Assembly (NCBI GenBank): GCA_964384025.1
Contig: CAYLJJ010000108.1
Coordinates: 1-19,659 of the forward strand
DNA from: CAYLJJ01 sp964384025
GTDB lineage: Bacteria > Myxococcota_A > Bradymonadia > UBA7976 > UBA1532
DNA: 19,659 nt
Reading direction: 5' to 3'
Positions 8,901-15,749 of this stretch are shown in pieces. The number at the start of each line of letters is the position of its first letter. The stretch's first letter is position 1. Below the pieces are notes generated by a model, which was given only the letters and a program-made list of their open reading frames with translations, searched no databases and was not told the DNA's origin. Position numbers and translations under genes: made by a program.

Positions 8901-11900
8901 CCGCCTGTGGAAGATCTTCAGTCGAAGAGATGAGCAGCATCGCCATGCGATATTCGTAGGTGTTGCGCTCATTGAGCTGTTCAGCGAGCTGACACTCTCG
9001 CTCCAAAATCTCCAGCAAATCCTCGGGGCGCTCCAGCTGCTCATAGAGACGATCCAGATGCCCGAGGGCGTTGCGATCTGAGGCGTCCATCTCGAGGATC
9101 TGTCGGTAAACAGCGATCGCCTCCTCAGCTTGATCTAGACCATCCTCGTAGGTCGCAGCGGCTCTAAAGAGCAGCCGTTTCTGCTTCTCTTCCGGCTCCA
9201 GACGCTGGGCGTGTTCTAGGAGAACCTCCACCAACTGAGAGAACTCTGCGGCGGTGGCATGGAGACGCTCCAGAGCGACATAGGCGCTCAGCTCCTCTGG
9301 GTCGATCTCCTGACAGATGCGGCGGTAGGCCGCCACCGCTTGATCATGATCCTCCAGGCGCAGCTCATAGAGCTCCCCCAAGCGGAAGTTCAGAGCCACC
9401 TGCTCTTCTGGGTTCTCCAAGAGCTGGGCACGGCACTCCAGGATCTCCACCAAATCTGAGATCCTATCCTGCTGTGTATAGAGACGATCCAGGCTGGCCA
9501 TCGCCTCCAAATCAGCTTCATCCTCCTCCAAGATACGCTGATTGAAGATGATCGCCTCCTTGCGATCTCCCACTCGATCCTCATAGAGCCGGGCGACACG
9601 ACCCAAGATCTCCCGGCGCAGCTCAGGCTCCAGGTTCAGGGCCTGGGCTCCATCTAAACCTCGACGGAGGATCTTGGCCAGCTCCTCCCAGGCTTCAAGA
9701 GACTCAGCCAGCCGCAAAAGCTGCTCCAGGACCTCTCGGCTGCTGTAGTCCTCATTGAGCGCCTTACCGTAGCTCTGCATCGCCTCAGCGGGATCATCGG
9801 CTTCTCTCTCGTAGAGTTCGGCGATGAGGATATTCAGGCGTTGACGCTCAGAGGGCTCCTGAGCATCCTCCAAGCGAATCTGAAGCAGATGGATACCGCC
9901 GATCCATTCCCGACGTTGGCTATAGATGGGTTCAAGGATCTCACAGGCCAGGGCTCGCAGCTCATGCTCTTCGGGAGCCTGATGCTCCTCCAGGAAGTTC
10001 TCCAGGGCTTCTTCACTGGGGAGATGTCCTGGATCCTGCTCAAGCACCTTGGCGTAGCGCGCCAACGCGTGCTCAGGATCATTCATCTCCTTCTCTAGGA
10101 GTTGAGCGAGCTGGAAGCCCAAGCTCAGCGCCAACTCTCCCTCTGCTTCCTCTAGGCGTCCCTGAAAGAGTTGAGCGAGATCGTCCCAGAAGCCTACGTT
10201 ACGGAGGATACGCTCTAGAGCCTCAAGGGCTCGCTCATTGCTCGGTGCTTCAGTGTGGATCTGCTGGTAAATCTGGATCGCCTCCAGAGGATCGTCCAGC
10301 ATCTCTTCCCAAAGATCAGCCATCCTAAAGAGCATCTCAAGGCGCGCTGAAGGCGCGCTGAGGAGCTCCAGCTTACGAGCGCAGATATTCACCAAACCCT
10401 GCCAGTCTTCTAGGCGGGTGGAGAGACGATCTACAGCCTCTAAGATCTCAAGATCATCTCCCTGCGCCTCTAGAAGGGCCAAGAGAGTCTCACGGGCTTC
10501 GGAGAAGTTGCCTAGGTGCTCCTCGAGGAGTTGGGCCAGCAAGCGACTGTAGAGGAGCTGACTCTCCTCCTCAGCCAGCGCCCCTTCCAGGGCGAAGCGC
10601 CGATAAAGCTCAGCGACCACCCCCCAAGTTCCCAGCTCCTCAGCGAAGCGCTCCAAGCGCTCCCGAGCGCTGGGGCGTAGGCGATCCTCGATGAGCAGCT
10701 CACGGGAGGTCTCAAAGGCAGCAGCGATCTCTCCCAAACACTGCGCCTCAATCTCACTGATCTCCTCCAAGAGCTGGGGTCGGAGGTTGGGTTCCTCAGA
10801 GATCTCAACTTGGAGCCTTAAGACACGACGTAGGCTCTCCCACTCTTCCATGCCGCGCATGATCGGCTCTAAGATCTTCGCTGCTTGAAGCGCTAGGGGA
10901 CCCTCTAACTCCTCCTCTAGAGCAGCGGTGGCCTCCTCATGAGTGGGGATCTCCTGAAGCACCCGAGCGAAGAGTTTGATCGCCTCCTCATCTTGGCCTT
11001 GAAGCATCGCGAGGGTTCCCAGGCGCTGGAGCAGCTCAGCGCGCTGAACGCTCCCGGGGACGATCTCAAGTTCGGCAGCGACGAGGGTTTGAAGAGCCTC
11101 TATATCATCCCTAGCCTCAGCCAGACGCTGGAGCCCTTGGAGAGCCTCCACTGAGCTGGGATCCAGCTTAAGGAGGCGCTTGTAGCTGCTCTCTGCGGCC
11201 TTGGGCCGCTTGAGGATCTTTTCATGGAGCTGCCCAATGGAGAGCTGAATCTCAACTCTCCGCTTTGGATCCTGGCTGAGTTCCAGCTCCTTGCCATAGA
11301 TCTCTAGAAGCTCCTGCCAGCGGCTGAGGCGTTTGTAGAGCCCCTCTAGAGCCGAGAGGATCTCAGTAGAGTCTCCCGACAACTCCAAGACCCGCTCATA
11401 GTGAGTGGCGGCCTCTTCCCAGGAGCCCAACTCCTGAGCGCAGCTCTGGGCCAGGACCCGGCGAAAGCGCTCCTCGCTCTCAGGGCTCAATTCAGGCAAG
11501 AGCTCTTCCAAGATGGAGTTGAGGTGTTCCCAGGTTTGAGCTTGAGCTGCTGTGCGTTGTACCTCCTCAAGCAGATCAGCCCGCTCTGGAGCTCGGCAGA
11601 GGGCCTCAGCGAAACACTGAAAAGCCAACTCAGCGTCCCCTCGATGCTCCTCATGCACCCGCGCCAGCTGAACCATCACCTCGATGGGTTCCTCAGGCTG
11701 ATTGCTGAGGATCACCCCCAAAACGACGACCAGGAGGTCCCACTCTTCGATGGCTCGGTAGTGGGGTACTAAGCGCTTTGCTGACTCTAGATGTTGAGGA
11801 TCTTCCTCAAGAATGCGCTCCCAGCAAGTAACGGCGTTCGGCTCATCATTTAGATGCTCTAAACAGATCCATGCCATCCGTTGGTAGAGATCGACCTTGC

Positions 11901-14337
11901 TCTCAACCTCCTCCTCTTGGACGACGATATTGCCCAACAAGCGGACCAAGCCCTCCCAGTCCTCTCGAGCAGCATAGAGCGCTTCTAGAGAGACCCAGTC
12001 GGCGCGACGGCGGTAAAGATCTCCCAGATAGTTCTCAGCGCGGAGGTTCCCTGGGCGGAGCTGAAGGACCAAGCGCCAGACTTGAGCGGCGCGATCTTCA
12101 TCATGTAGCTTCTCAGAGAAGAGGTCTCCCAGCTTCTTAAGCCAGCCAAGCTGCTCTGGTTGCCCCTCTAGATGTTCTGCTCGTAGATGATAGAGTTCGG
12201 CGAGGGCAGCCCAATCTTCAGCCTTCTGATAGAGGGTCTCCAGAGCTTGAAGAGCATCCTGATTCTCTGCATCCTCTTCGAGGATCCGTTGCCACAACTG
12301 AATGGCTTGATCATTCCGTCCCAGACGGTTGGCCGCGATGCGAGCCATCTCCTCTAGGCGACCCACCAACTCTGGCCCCTCCAGAAGCTCTACTTGTCGC
12401 TCATAGATGGCAAAAAGCGCGACCCAGTCTCGGCGGTGTTGGTAGATCTTGATCAGCTTGGCGATCGCCTCTTCATCGTGAGGTCGCAGCTCCAAGATCC
12501 CCTCTAAATAGGGGCTTGCTTGTTTGGGTTTGGAGAGCTTGCCAAGCCAGATCGTGGCGATCTGCCGGAAGAGATCGACCTGCTGTAGTTCGTCATCTCC
12601 AGCGGCTTCCACCCGGCACTTGAGGATGTTGATCAGCTCGCTCCAACGCCTCCCTGTTTCATAGGTCTCTTGGAGGGCATCCAGGGCTTGAGCGTTGCTG
12701 GGGTTGATCTGAAGGATCTGGTTATAGGTGTTGATCACCATCACGGGCAGTTGGAGCTGATCCCTATAGATGCCGATGATCTTCTCATAGATCGCTACCC
12801 GCGCATCGACATCCTCTTCGGGGGTCAGCCTGAGATCTTCTTTGAGGAACTCCAAGAGCGCGTTCCACTTGGTGGTCTTAAAGAAGAGGCGACGTAGAGA
12901 CTCTCGCGCCTCCTCGTGCTTCTTATCCAGCCTGATGATGGATTTCCAAATATCGATCGCCTTAGCCAGCTTGCCCAGCTTGACCTCTGCGATATCAGCC
13001 ATCTCTAGACCCAAGCTGATCTTATTCTCGATCGACTCCTCTTTATTCTGCCGAGTAGCCAAGACTCCAAGGAGGTTCTTCCAGTCCTCTCGAACATGAT
13101 AAAATTCTGAGTAAAACTGAAGCATAAGGGGCTTACGAGGATCACTCAGCTTGATTCGCCTGAAATAGGTCTCAGCGCCTTCTAAGTCACCGAGCTTCTT
13201 CCAGAGAGTCATCGCGAGCTGCACCAGCATAGCAGCCCCATCGCCCCCCCGATGCCGTATCCTCAGGGCCGCTTCATAGACCTCGACCAGCTCTCGCCAA
13301 CGATCATGGCTGCTGTAGAAGTCAACACAGGCATCCAGGCTTTTCGTCTCTACTGGGTTGAGCTTGAGGACCTCACGATGAGAGCTGATGGCGCGCTCCT
13401 CATCCTGGAGCGCCTCTTGAGCGATATAAGCCAGACGCTGATGGATGAGTAGGCGATCACTCTTGCGAGCGGTGTGAGTGATTCGATCCTCCAGATAACT
13501 GATCAGCGCTTCCCAACGCGCATTGCTCTCATAAAAATGCTCCAAAAGATTGCGCGCCTGCTCATTACGAGGATCGTAACCCAACGCCTGCTTTAAGAGT
13601 TCAGGGATCCGGTCATCCTGGGGAGCCACCCCACTCCAGAGCAGAGCGCCCTCTATGAGGAGGCTCGCCCGCTGCCGCGGATCTCGCGCCTTCTCCGCGG
13701 CGTTCAAGAGCTCAGCTAAGCGCTGGCGCTCCTCGCTGTGCAGCTCTTCACTCAAAGCACGGTAAGGCTCCAGACGATCGTCATCACCCAACAGGTTGGC
13801 CGCTTGATCTGCATAGTAGAGCGCGCCCTCTATATCCTCCTGCTCTTCAAGACAGATGCGCGCCATATAGAAGTAGAGATCTGCCTGATCTTCAGGGGAT
13901 CCAGAGAGCTGCTCACACTCCAACTCAGAGAGCTGTAAAACCAGAGACCACTCCTCCGCCTGGAGATAGATCGACTTGGCCGCCCGCAGCGCTTCTAGGT
14001 TGCCTTGATCCAGTTGGACTGCGGCTTGAAAACGAAACATCGCCTCTTCGGGAGAGTTGAGGCGATCTTCCCAAACGCGAGCACAAAGCAAGGCGAGCTG
14101 TGAGGCTGAAATGGGATCACTGAGTTCCTCAATCAGAGGCTCTAGCTTTTCAAGGAGGAGCAGCCAGACCTCAGACGTATCCTCCGTGGAGGTTGAAGCA
14201 CGATGCTCCTCGGTCAGGGCGACCAGGCCAGCCCAGTCCCCTGCCTCAATCAGAGCATCCTCCAGACGCGCAAAGGCCTCTACGTCGTTGGGATTGCTCG
14301 CCAATTGCTCACGATAGTTTTGGAGTACCTGGTCCAT
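2920..14337 (-). CDS. Giant TPR-repeat protein (3805 residues), probable cytoplasmic scaffold
   Basis: A single uninterrupted frame encodes 3805 residues, almost entirely alpha-helical repeats. The common module is about 73-78 residues, equivalent to two TPR-like helix pairs: A--(Y/W)--IL--DP----AL-ALERLY-----W--L---L, then a helix rich in Leu/Glu/Arg. This gives roughly 50 modules. No signal peptide, transmembrane helix or catalytic domain is visible. The N-terminus (MDQVLQNYREQLASNPNDVEAF) already looks like a TPR. The last about 150 residues hold more classical 34-residue TPRs (KALRIFQTILL, ARDMFKRALGLDP). The composition is visibly acidic (Glu, Asp) and Leu-rich. TPR arrays bind proteins, so a large assembly scaffold is the likely role. 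By size and type it recalls the Myxococcus gliding protein AgmK/GltI, from memory and not verified, but no glt genes are nearby. The ATG at 14337 has no clear Shine-Dalgarno. It heads a unit with psd and the methyltransferase. Confidence 0.93.
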   Translation of the reverse strand: MDQVLQNYREQLASNPNDVEAFARLEDALIEAGDWAGLVALTEEHRASTSTEDTSEVWLLLLEKLEPLIEELSDPISASQLALLCARVWEDRLNSPEEAMFRFQAAVQLDQGNLEALRAAKSIYLQAEEWSLVLQLSELECEQLSGSPEDQADLYFYMARICLEEQEDIEGALYYADQAANLLGDDDRLEPYRALSEELHSEERQRLAELLNAAEKARDPRQRASLLIEGALLWSGVAPQDDRIPELLKQALGYDPRNEQARNLLEHFYESNARWEALISYLEDRITHTARKSDRLLIHQRLAYIAQEALQDEERAISSHREVLKLNPVETKSLDACVDFYSSHDRWRELVEVYEAALRIRHRGGDGAAMLVQLAMTLWKKLGDLEGAETYFRRIKLSDPRKPLMLQFYSEFYHVREDWKNLLGVLATRQNKEESIENKISLGLEMADIAEVKLGKLAKAIDIWKSIIRLDKKHEEARESLRRLFFKTTKWNALLEFLKEDLRLTPEEDVDARVAIYEKIIGIYRDQLQLPVMVINTYNQILQINPSNAQALDALQETYETGRRWSELINILKCRVEAAGDDELQQVDLFRQIATIWLGKLSKPKQASPYLEGILELRPHDEEAIAKLIKIYQHRRDWVALFAIYERQVELLEGPELVGRLEEMARIAANRLGRNDQAIQLWQRILEEDAENQDALQALETLYQKAEDWAALAELYHLRAEHLEGQPEQLGWLKKLGDLFSEKLHDEDRAAQVWRLVLQLRPGNLRAENYLGDLYRRRADWVSLEALYAAREDWEGLVRLLGNIVVQEEEVESKVDLYQRMAWICLEHLNDEPNAVTCWERILEEDPQHLESAKRLVPHYRAIEEWDLLVVVLGVILSNQPEEPIEVMVQLARVHEEHRGDAELAFQCFAEALCRAPERADLLEEVQRTAAQAQTWEHLNSILEELLPELSPESEERFRRVLAQSCAQELGSWEEAATHYERVLELSGDSTEILSALEGLYKRLSRWQELLEIYGKELELSQDPKRRVEIQLSIGQLHEKILKRPKAAESSYKRLLKLDPSSVEALQGLQRLAEARDDIEALQTLVAAELEIVPGSVQRAELLQRLGTLAMLQGQDEEAIKLFARVLQEIPTHEEATAALEEELEGPLALQAAKILEPIMRGMEEWESLRRVLRLQVEISEEPNLRPQLLEEISEIEAQCLGEIAAAFETSRELLIEDRLRPSARERLERFAEELGTWGVVAELYRRFALEGALAEEESQLLYSRLLAQLLEEHLGNFSEARETLLALLEAQGDDLEILEAVDRLSTRLEDWQGLVNICARKLELLSAPSARLEMLFRMADLWEEMLDDPLEAIQIYQQIHTEAPSNERALEALERILRNVGFWDDLAQLFQGRLEEAEGELALSLGFQLAQLLEKEMNDPEHALARYAKVLEQDPGHLPSEEALENFLEEHQAPEEHELRALACEILEPIYSQRREWIGGIHLLQIRLEDAQEPSERQRLNILIAELYEREADDPAEAMQSYGKALNEDYSSREVLEQLLRLAESLEAWEELAKILRRGLDGAQALNLEPELRREILGRVARLYEDRVGDRKEAIIFNQRILEEDEADLEAMASLDRLYTQQDRISDLVEILECRAQLLENPEEQVALNFRLGELYELRLEDHDQAVAAYRRICQEIDPEELSAYVALERLHATAAEFSQLVEVLLEHAQRLEPEEKQKRLLFRAAATYEDGLDQAEEAIAVYRQILEMDASDRNALGHLDRLYEQLERPEDLLEILERECQLAEQLNERNTYEYRMAMLLISSTEDLPQAVERLSVILELDPKHKPSREALEALLQEPEVRLRAAHLLIPLYESDQAWLSLRDTLRGTLEDLEEPQIRVETLCRIATIEREPLDEALAAFSSLSEAYQESLADEEIEAELERLAEFLEAEADLADLFAEVIPSVPERAISLHLKIANLAEQRLEDLQRAIQEHTEVLEIEPESSEALDALERLYERSEEHEALVEILERKLELTERIEVLRPLFIRVATIQEEWLKRPEASIETWRRLLAEDEREEEALDNLERLLDELERWPELSALLEHRLGISEGEERLEVQYRLARILEEQLQEGERALALYREILEKENDHEGARSSLAILFAAPERAELMGVDPLEVALLLEPLYRERKDYKALVPVLELCQEAQDERTRRIELLQEIAKLQEQELLDLNAAFRSCGQLLSLAPELESCRQDLRRLAEETQSHDRLAELLKRIAEESLEEQLKVALLLELAYVEESHRGDKEAARNVLHEVLSVDPENTQAVDSLVKLFSRTASWDELVDLYLGLAENQLELKRQKELYFKAAHLLEDVVEDSERAIEVYRKILEIDPSNSDSFKALEHFFSEGERWSEFVLLLQDEQSYVQEGAERAALRYRLGEVLEQHIKDLDGAISAWQSILEEDEPGHEKALKALERLLNELEQDDLCRQGVAMILTPLYEEAESWSRWSEVVEVRLEFEEDSLERRELLGRVAQVQEKHLGNQAAAYEAYSRAFLEEYGDPELQRELDRLAEELGAWRSLVDCYLSGIDEFHDLDAALLILLKVATIFDRQLQDPERAIESYRRALQIDDLNIQALDALERILESEGKYEELVSVLARKAEQIIEVIEKKELLYRICAIYESILDKPQEAINSYRQIFEEDPEDKSAIEALIPLYERTQQWGSLVEVLREKLEVAEEGERKGLLFQIAEVFELRVGNFDETILSYRSILEIDSKEQRALEALERLFSQEGRWGELIDLLEGEREQHLEESPERVDILDLRIADILEHQLAQLARGTEIYGEVLNRSPENPKPREALETILRDHPAQRSLAAQLLAAHYEARGEPEEQARVLEFQLQDLEEQDDRLEQLKRLAKLRHEILDQPQGAYEAYARAFREDCADLQIIEPLHALADELGLFADLAQLYLEQSKSVLDQQLLRSLHKRRAQIYDEKLADPQQAIIAWQQVLNDDDDDAEALEALDRLYQFSQNWPALISILRRRIDLGGEEDSVDLCFRLGYLLEVLEEDLATAIELYRNILWERPDHGYSREAMERLAIHLEYRQLIAEGLGPIYREEGEWEKLSILTEMRIELSMDPLERARLWSEIAEIQEQHLENIERAFEAYLQAFSELPSDEEIREQLLRLTEQRGEWPRLVAAYESAQAHLEDLDLQIEDRLCIADWCEQKLSDSERATTHYRLALEMDPNQERALEALERLYQEAEEWAPLADVLRRKAENLFDLEEKRLRLHQLGQLCAERLNDRTAAVSAYEESLQIDDNDNEALTALEALHEEAKDWSALLDILERRSDGLYDGQRLVALHRRMGQIAQEKLLDLPRAADSWEQVLVHEPEAQDALNALRKIYRESERWDRLQELLVKELSLGEESRRLELLSALGENAELHLKNSDSAMEYYRQILVQRPEETQALERLSALYAEAGHWFELVEVLGEHLKARRAQGEKGDRDIDLLVRIAQIAEEELQDSDLAVQSLNEVLEQQPQHEGALIVLARLYEREKRWKEAAEVLERSLAGGGRAETLRRLGLLYLERLERSGDGLRILEQAAEKGDEEAIQKLLIQAREAGDQAREAKLLEQLLNSDDQEERGPLLLKLAELKKALGETEAQIKALEEARLLYPKDMKLSDVLLEAYFEAGRHAEAEPLLNDIIQKLKSMRRSKELFRYNYRLGCIAEERGDEEAALAAFTACFEDDATYLPNLRHLGRLHFKREDWDKALRIFQTILLHQRKLDKEGRVETFYHLGQIRLAKQDQRRARDMFKRALGLDPQHEGSRTALEALNASN
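4840..11780 (-). repeat. Higher-order super-repeat within the TPR protein (eight copies of a two-module signature)
   Basis: A variant module beginning with a (L/I)xP(I/L)Y-like motif replaces the canonical ALERLY helix eight times. The Pro (or Ala) codons lie at 11764-11766, 10864-10866, 9928-9930, 8782-8784, 7855-7857, 6925-6927, 5788-5790 and 5092-5094, which are residues 858, 1158, 1470, 1852, 2161, 2471, 2850 and 3082. Each is followed at a similar distance by an A(F/Y)-type module with a RLAEELGxW-like second helix (AYEAYSRAF, GAYEAYARAF, AFEAYLQAF). Spacings are 300, 312, 382, 309, 310, 379 and 232 residues, close to 4, 4, 5, 4, 4, 5 and 3 modules. The N-terminal 850 and C-terminal about 650 residues lack the signature. 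The copies have diverged; no long identical DNA stretch was noticed by eye. Confidence 0.82.
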
Positions 14338-14520
14338 TGCAAGCTCTAAGGGAGGGTTGAGTGTGAAAAGAGGAGATCACGGCCTTTGAACTTCTGAGGT
14401 CTGGTAGAGAAGAACCGACCATGTCTGGGAAAACCACAGGAAAACAAGCTCCGCATCGTACAAACTGAGTCTGAGGAGTACAACCGGAAACCTTAATCCT
14501 GCACCTAAGCCGAGGATTTG
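14338..14520. other. Divergent intergenic spacer (TPR gene / Cys-rich lipoprotein)
   Basis: This 183-bp spacer must hold the promoters of the giant TPR operon (minus) and of the lipoprotein gene (plus). No strong sigma70 promoter is obvious. The best minus-strand candidate is a weak -35 TTGTAC (14478-14483) and a -10 TACGAT (14455-14460) with a 17-bp spacer, which would leave a leader of about 110 nt before the ATG at 14337. The hexamer gtacaa occurs twice 20 bp apart (14458-14463 and 14478-14483), which may be chance. No small gene or hairpin of note is seen. Confidence 0.4.
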
Positions 14521-15144
14521 ATGAGCCCTTCACAAATAAGGATCTTGATCTCCCAAATTTTTCTTATCCTCTTCAGCTCGTTCTCTCTCTCGGCCTGCGA
14601 TGATGGACTCCATCATGCCCCAGGGTTGAGCTGTGATCCTCTTAAGGATGAAGGTTGTCCCTCAGGGACACATTGCCGCTTGCTCCCCGACGGCCAAGCT
14701 TGCCTTGCTCCCAGCGCGCCTCCTTCTGGCTTAAACTGTGACTCAGCGAGCTGCTCCCCTTCAGAGGTCTGCTCTAAGGTGGAGGGCAGGCTGGCCTGCT
14801 ATCCCCTCTGTTTGGAGGATGAGGAGTGTGGTCCCGGCCGCTGCGCCTATGAAGTGGGGGCCTGGGGTCTTTGTGTCCAGCCCTGCGATCTGATCTTGGG
14901 TTGTGACTCTGGAGCAGCCTGTGCGCCCGTCTTGGGCCTCAGCTTCCCCATCTGTATTGCAGCGGGAGAGGGAGAACAGGGAGCCCTTTGTGGGGGCTGT
15001 CAAGCTGGGTTGGCTTGCCTCTCCCAGGAGGGAGAGGCTCGCTGTCTGCCTCTCTGTCTCCCCGAGGCTCCTAGACTCTGTCCCCTGGGGAGCCGCTGTG
15101 AAGGCCCCATTGAGGGGGTGGAGGGTCTGCTCTTCTGTCTTTAG
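14521..15144 (+). CDS. Cysteine-rich secreted lipoprotein of unknown function
   Basis: The 207-residue protein has a hydrophobic signal (residues about 6-22) and a canonical lipobox LSAC with the modified Cys at 26. It should therefore be anchored in the outer membrane or periplasm. The mature part is packed with Cys spaced 4-9 residues apart in patterns such as CPSGTHC, CSPSEVC, CLEDEECGPGRC, CDSGAAC and CPLGSRC. These resemble the small disulfide-rich extracellular modules common in Myxococcota surface proteins. No enzymatic motif is visible, and adhesion or a structural surface role is a guess. I chose the ATG at 14521, preceded by GAGG 6 nt upstream, over the TTG immediately before it. 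It is transcribed away from the TPR gene and convergent with the PepSY-associated gene (62-bp gap, no convincing terminator). Confidence 0.8.
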   Translation: MSPSQIRILISQIFLILFSSFSLSACDDGLHHAPGLSCDPLKDEGCPSGTHCRLLPDGQACLAPSAPPSGLNCDSASCSPSEVCSKVEGRLACYPLCLEDEECGPGRCAYEVGAWGLCVQPCDLILGCDSGAACAPVLGLSFPICIAAGEGEQGALCGGCQAGLACLSQEGEARCLPLCLPEAPRLCPLGSRCEGPIEGVEGLLFCL

Positions 15145-15206
15145 GCGCAGCGTCTCCCGTTATTTCCCTCGTTGCAGATCAGCTCAAGGCTGAGCGAGCT
15201 GTTGAG

Positions 15207-15749
15207 TTATAGGAGGGCGAGGAGAGGCAGCAGGGCGCCCGCGAGGAGCAACCACTTGCCTCGACCTCTGAGGCCCTGCTTGCCCTTACGGATAAAGATC
15301 CCGGTGAGGGCCAAGAGCGCCAGCGCCAACGCGAAGAGATCGGCGACCCAGGTCCAGAGCCCCTTAGGGTGGTTGAGGTGCAGGCTGTTCATCCAAGAGA
15401 GGAGCGGGCGGCGTTGGGGATGCTCCCAGCGCGCCTCTCCAGCGCGGGTATTTGCCTGAACACTCCAGCCCTCATAAAACAGCTCAACCAGCCCAGGAGC
15501 GGGGCGGAAAGAGGCTCGGGGAGGATCCAGCTTCAGCAACTCTAAGAGCCGAGCAACCGTCTCCTCTTTTCCCATCTCAGGGATCGGTGGAAAGCGCCGC
15601 TCCTCATGCTCGATTTGATAGTTGGGGTTCCATTGGTGGCCGTGATTTACCGCCACTCCAGAGATGGCATAGATCAGGGTCAGGCCAACGACGAGGTAGC
15701 CCAGATCCCGATGAATGATGTTGTTCCACTTGCGCCAGCGAAACTTCAA
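15207..15749 (-). CDS. PepSY-associated transmembrane protein
   Basis: This 180-residue inner-membrane protein has predicted helices at about 15-35 (LGYLVVGLTLIYAISGVAVN), 132-153 (WVADLFALALALLALTGIFI) and 165-180. The opening pattern W--IIHRDLGYL, the HGH following helix 1, and NSLHLNHPKGLWTWVADL before helix 2 fit the PepSY-associated TM helix family. Members are often linked to iron, heme or other metal and redox traffic across the membrane. The conserved His residues (13, 36, 38, 124, 127) could bind heme or metal, which is inference. The only sensible start is TTG at 15749, because the family motif begins within a few residues of it. It overlaps the upstream stop as TTGA, so translation is probably coupled. 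Its likely partner is the secreted DUF4920-like protein encoded upstream. Confidence 0.8.
   Translation of the reverse strand: MKFRWRKWNNIIHRDLGYLVVGLTLIYAISGVAVNHGHQWNPNYQIEHEERRFPPIPEMGKEETVARLLELLKLDPPRASFRPAPGLVELFYEGWSVQANTRAGEARWEHPQRRPLLSWMNSLHLNHPKGLWTWVADLFALALALLALTGIFIRKGKQGLRGRGKWLLLAGALLPLLALL

Noticed and set aside
11401..11772. 123-codon plus-strand frame antisense to the TPR gene
   Set aside because: Shadow frame with no recognisable domain or start context.
2920..14337. The TPR gene as a misassembly or collapsed repeat artefact
   Set aside because: Modules are diverged in both protein and DNA, no long identical units were seen by eye, and the frame is intact over 3805 codons, so artefactual duplication is unlikely.
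15182..15195. Short hairpin gctca-aggc-tgagc between the convergent lipoprotein and PepSY-associated genes
   Set aside because: Only a 5-bp stem and no T-run on either side; not convincing as a terminator.
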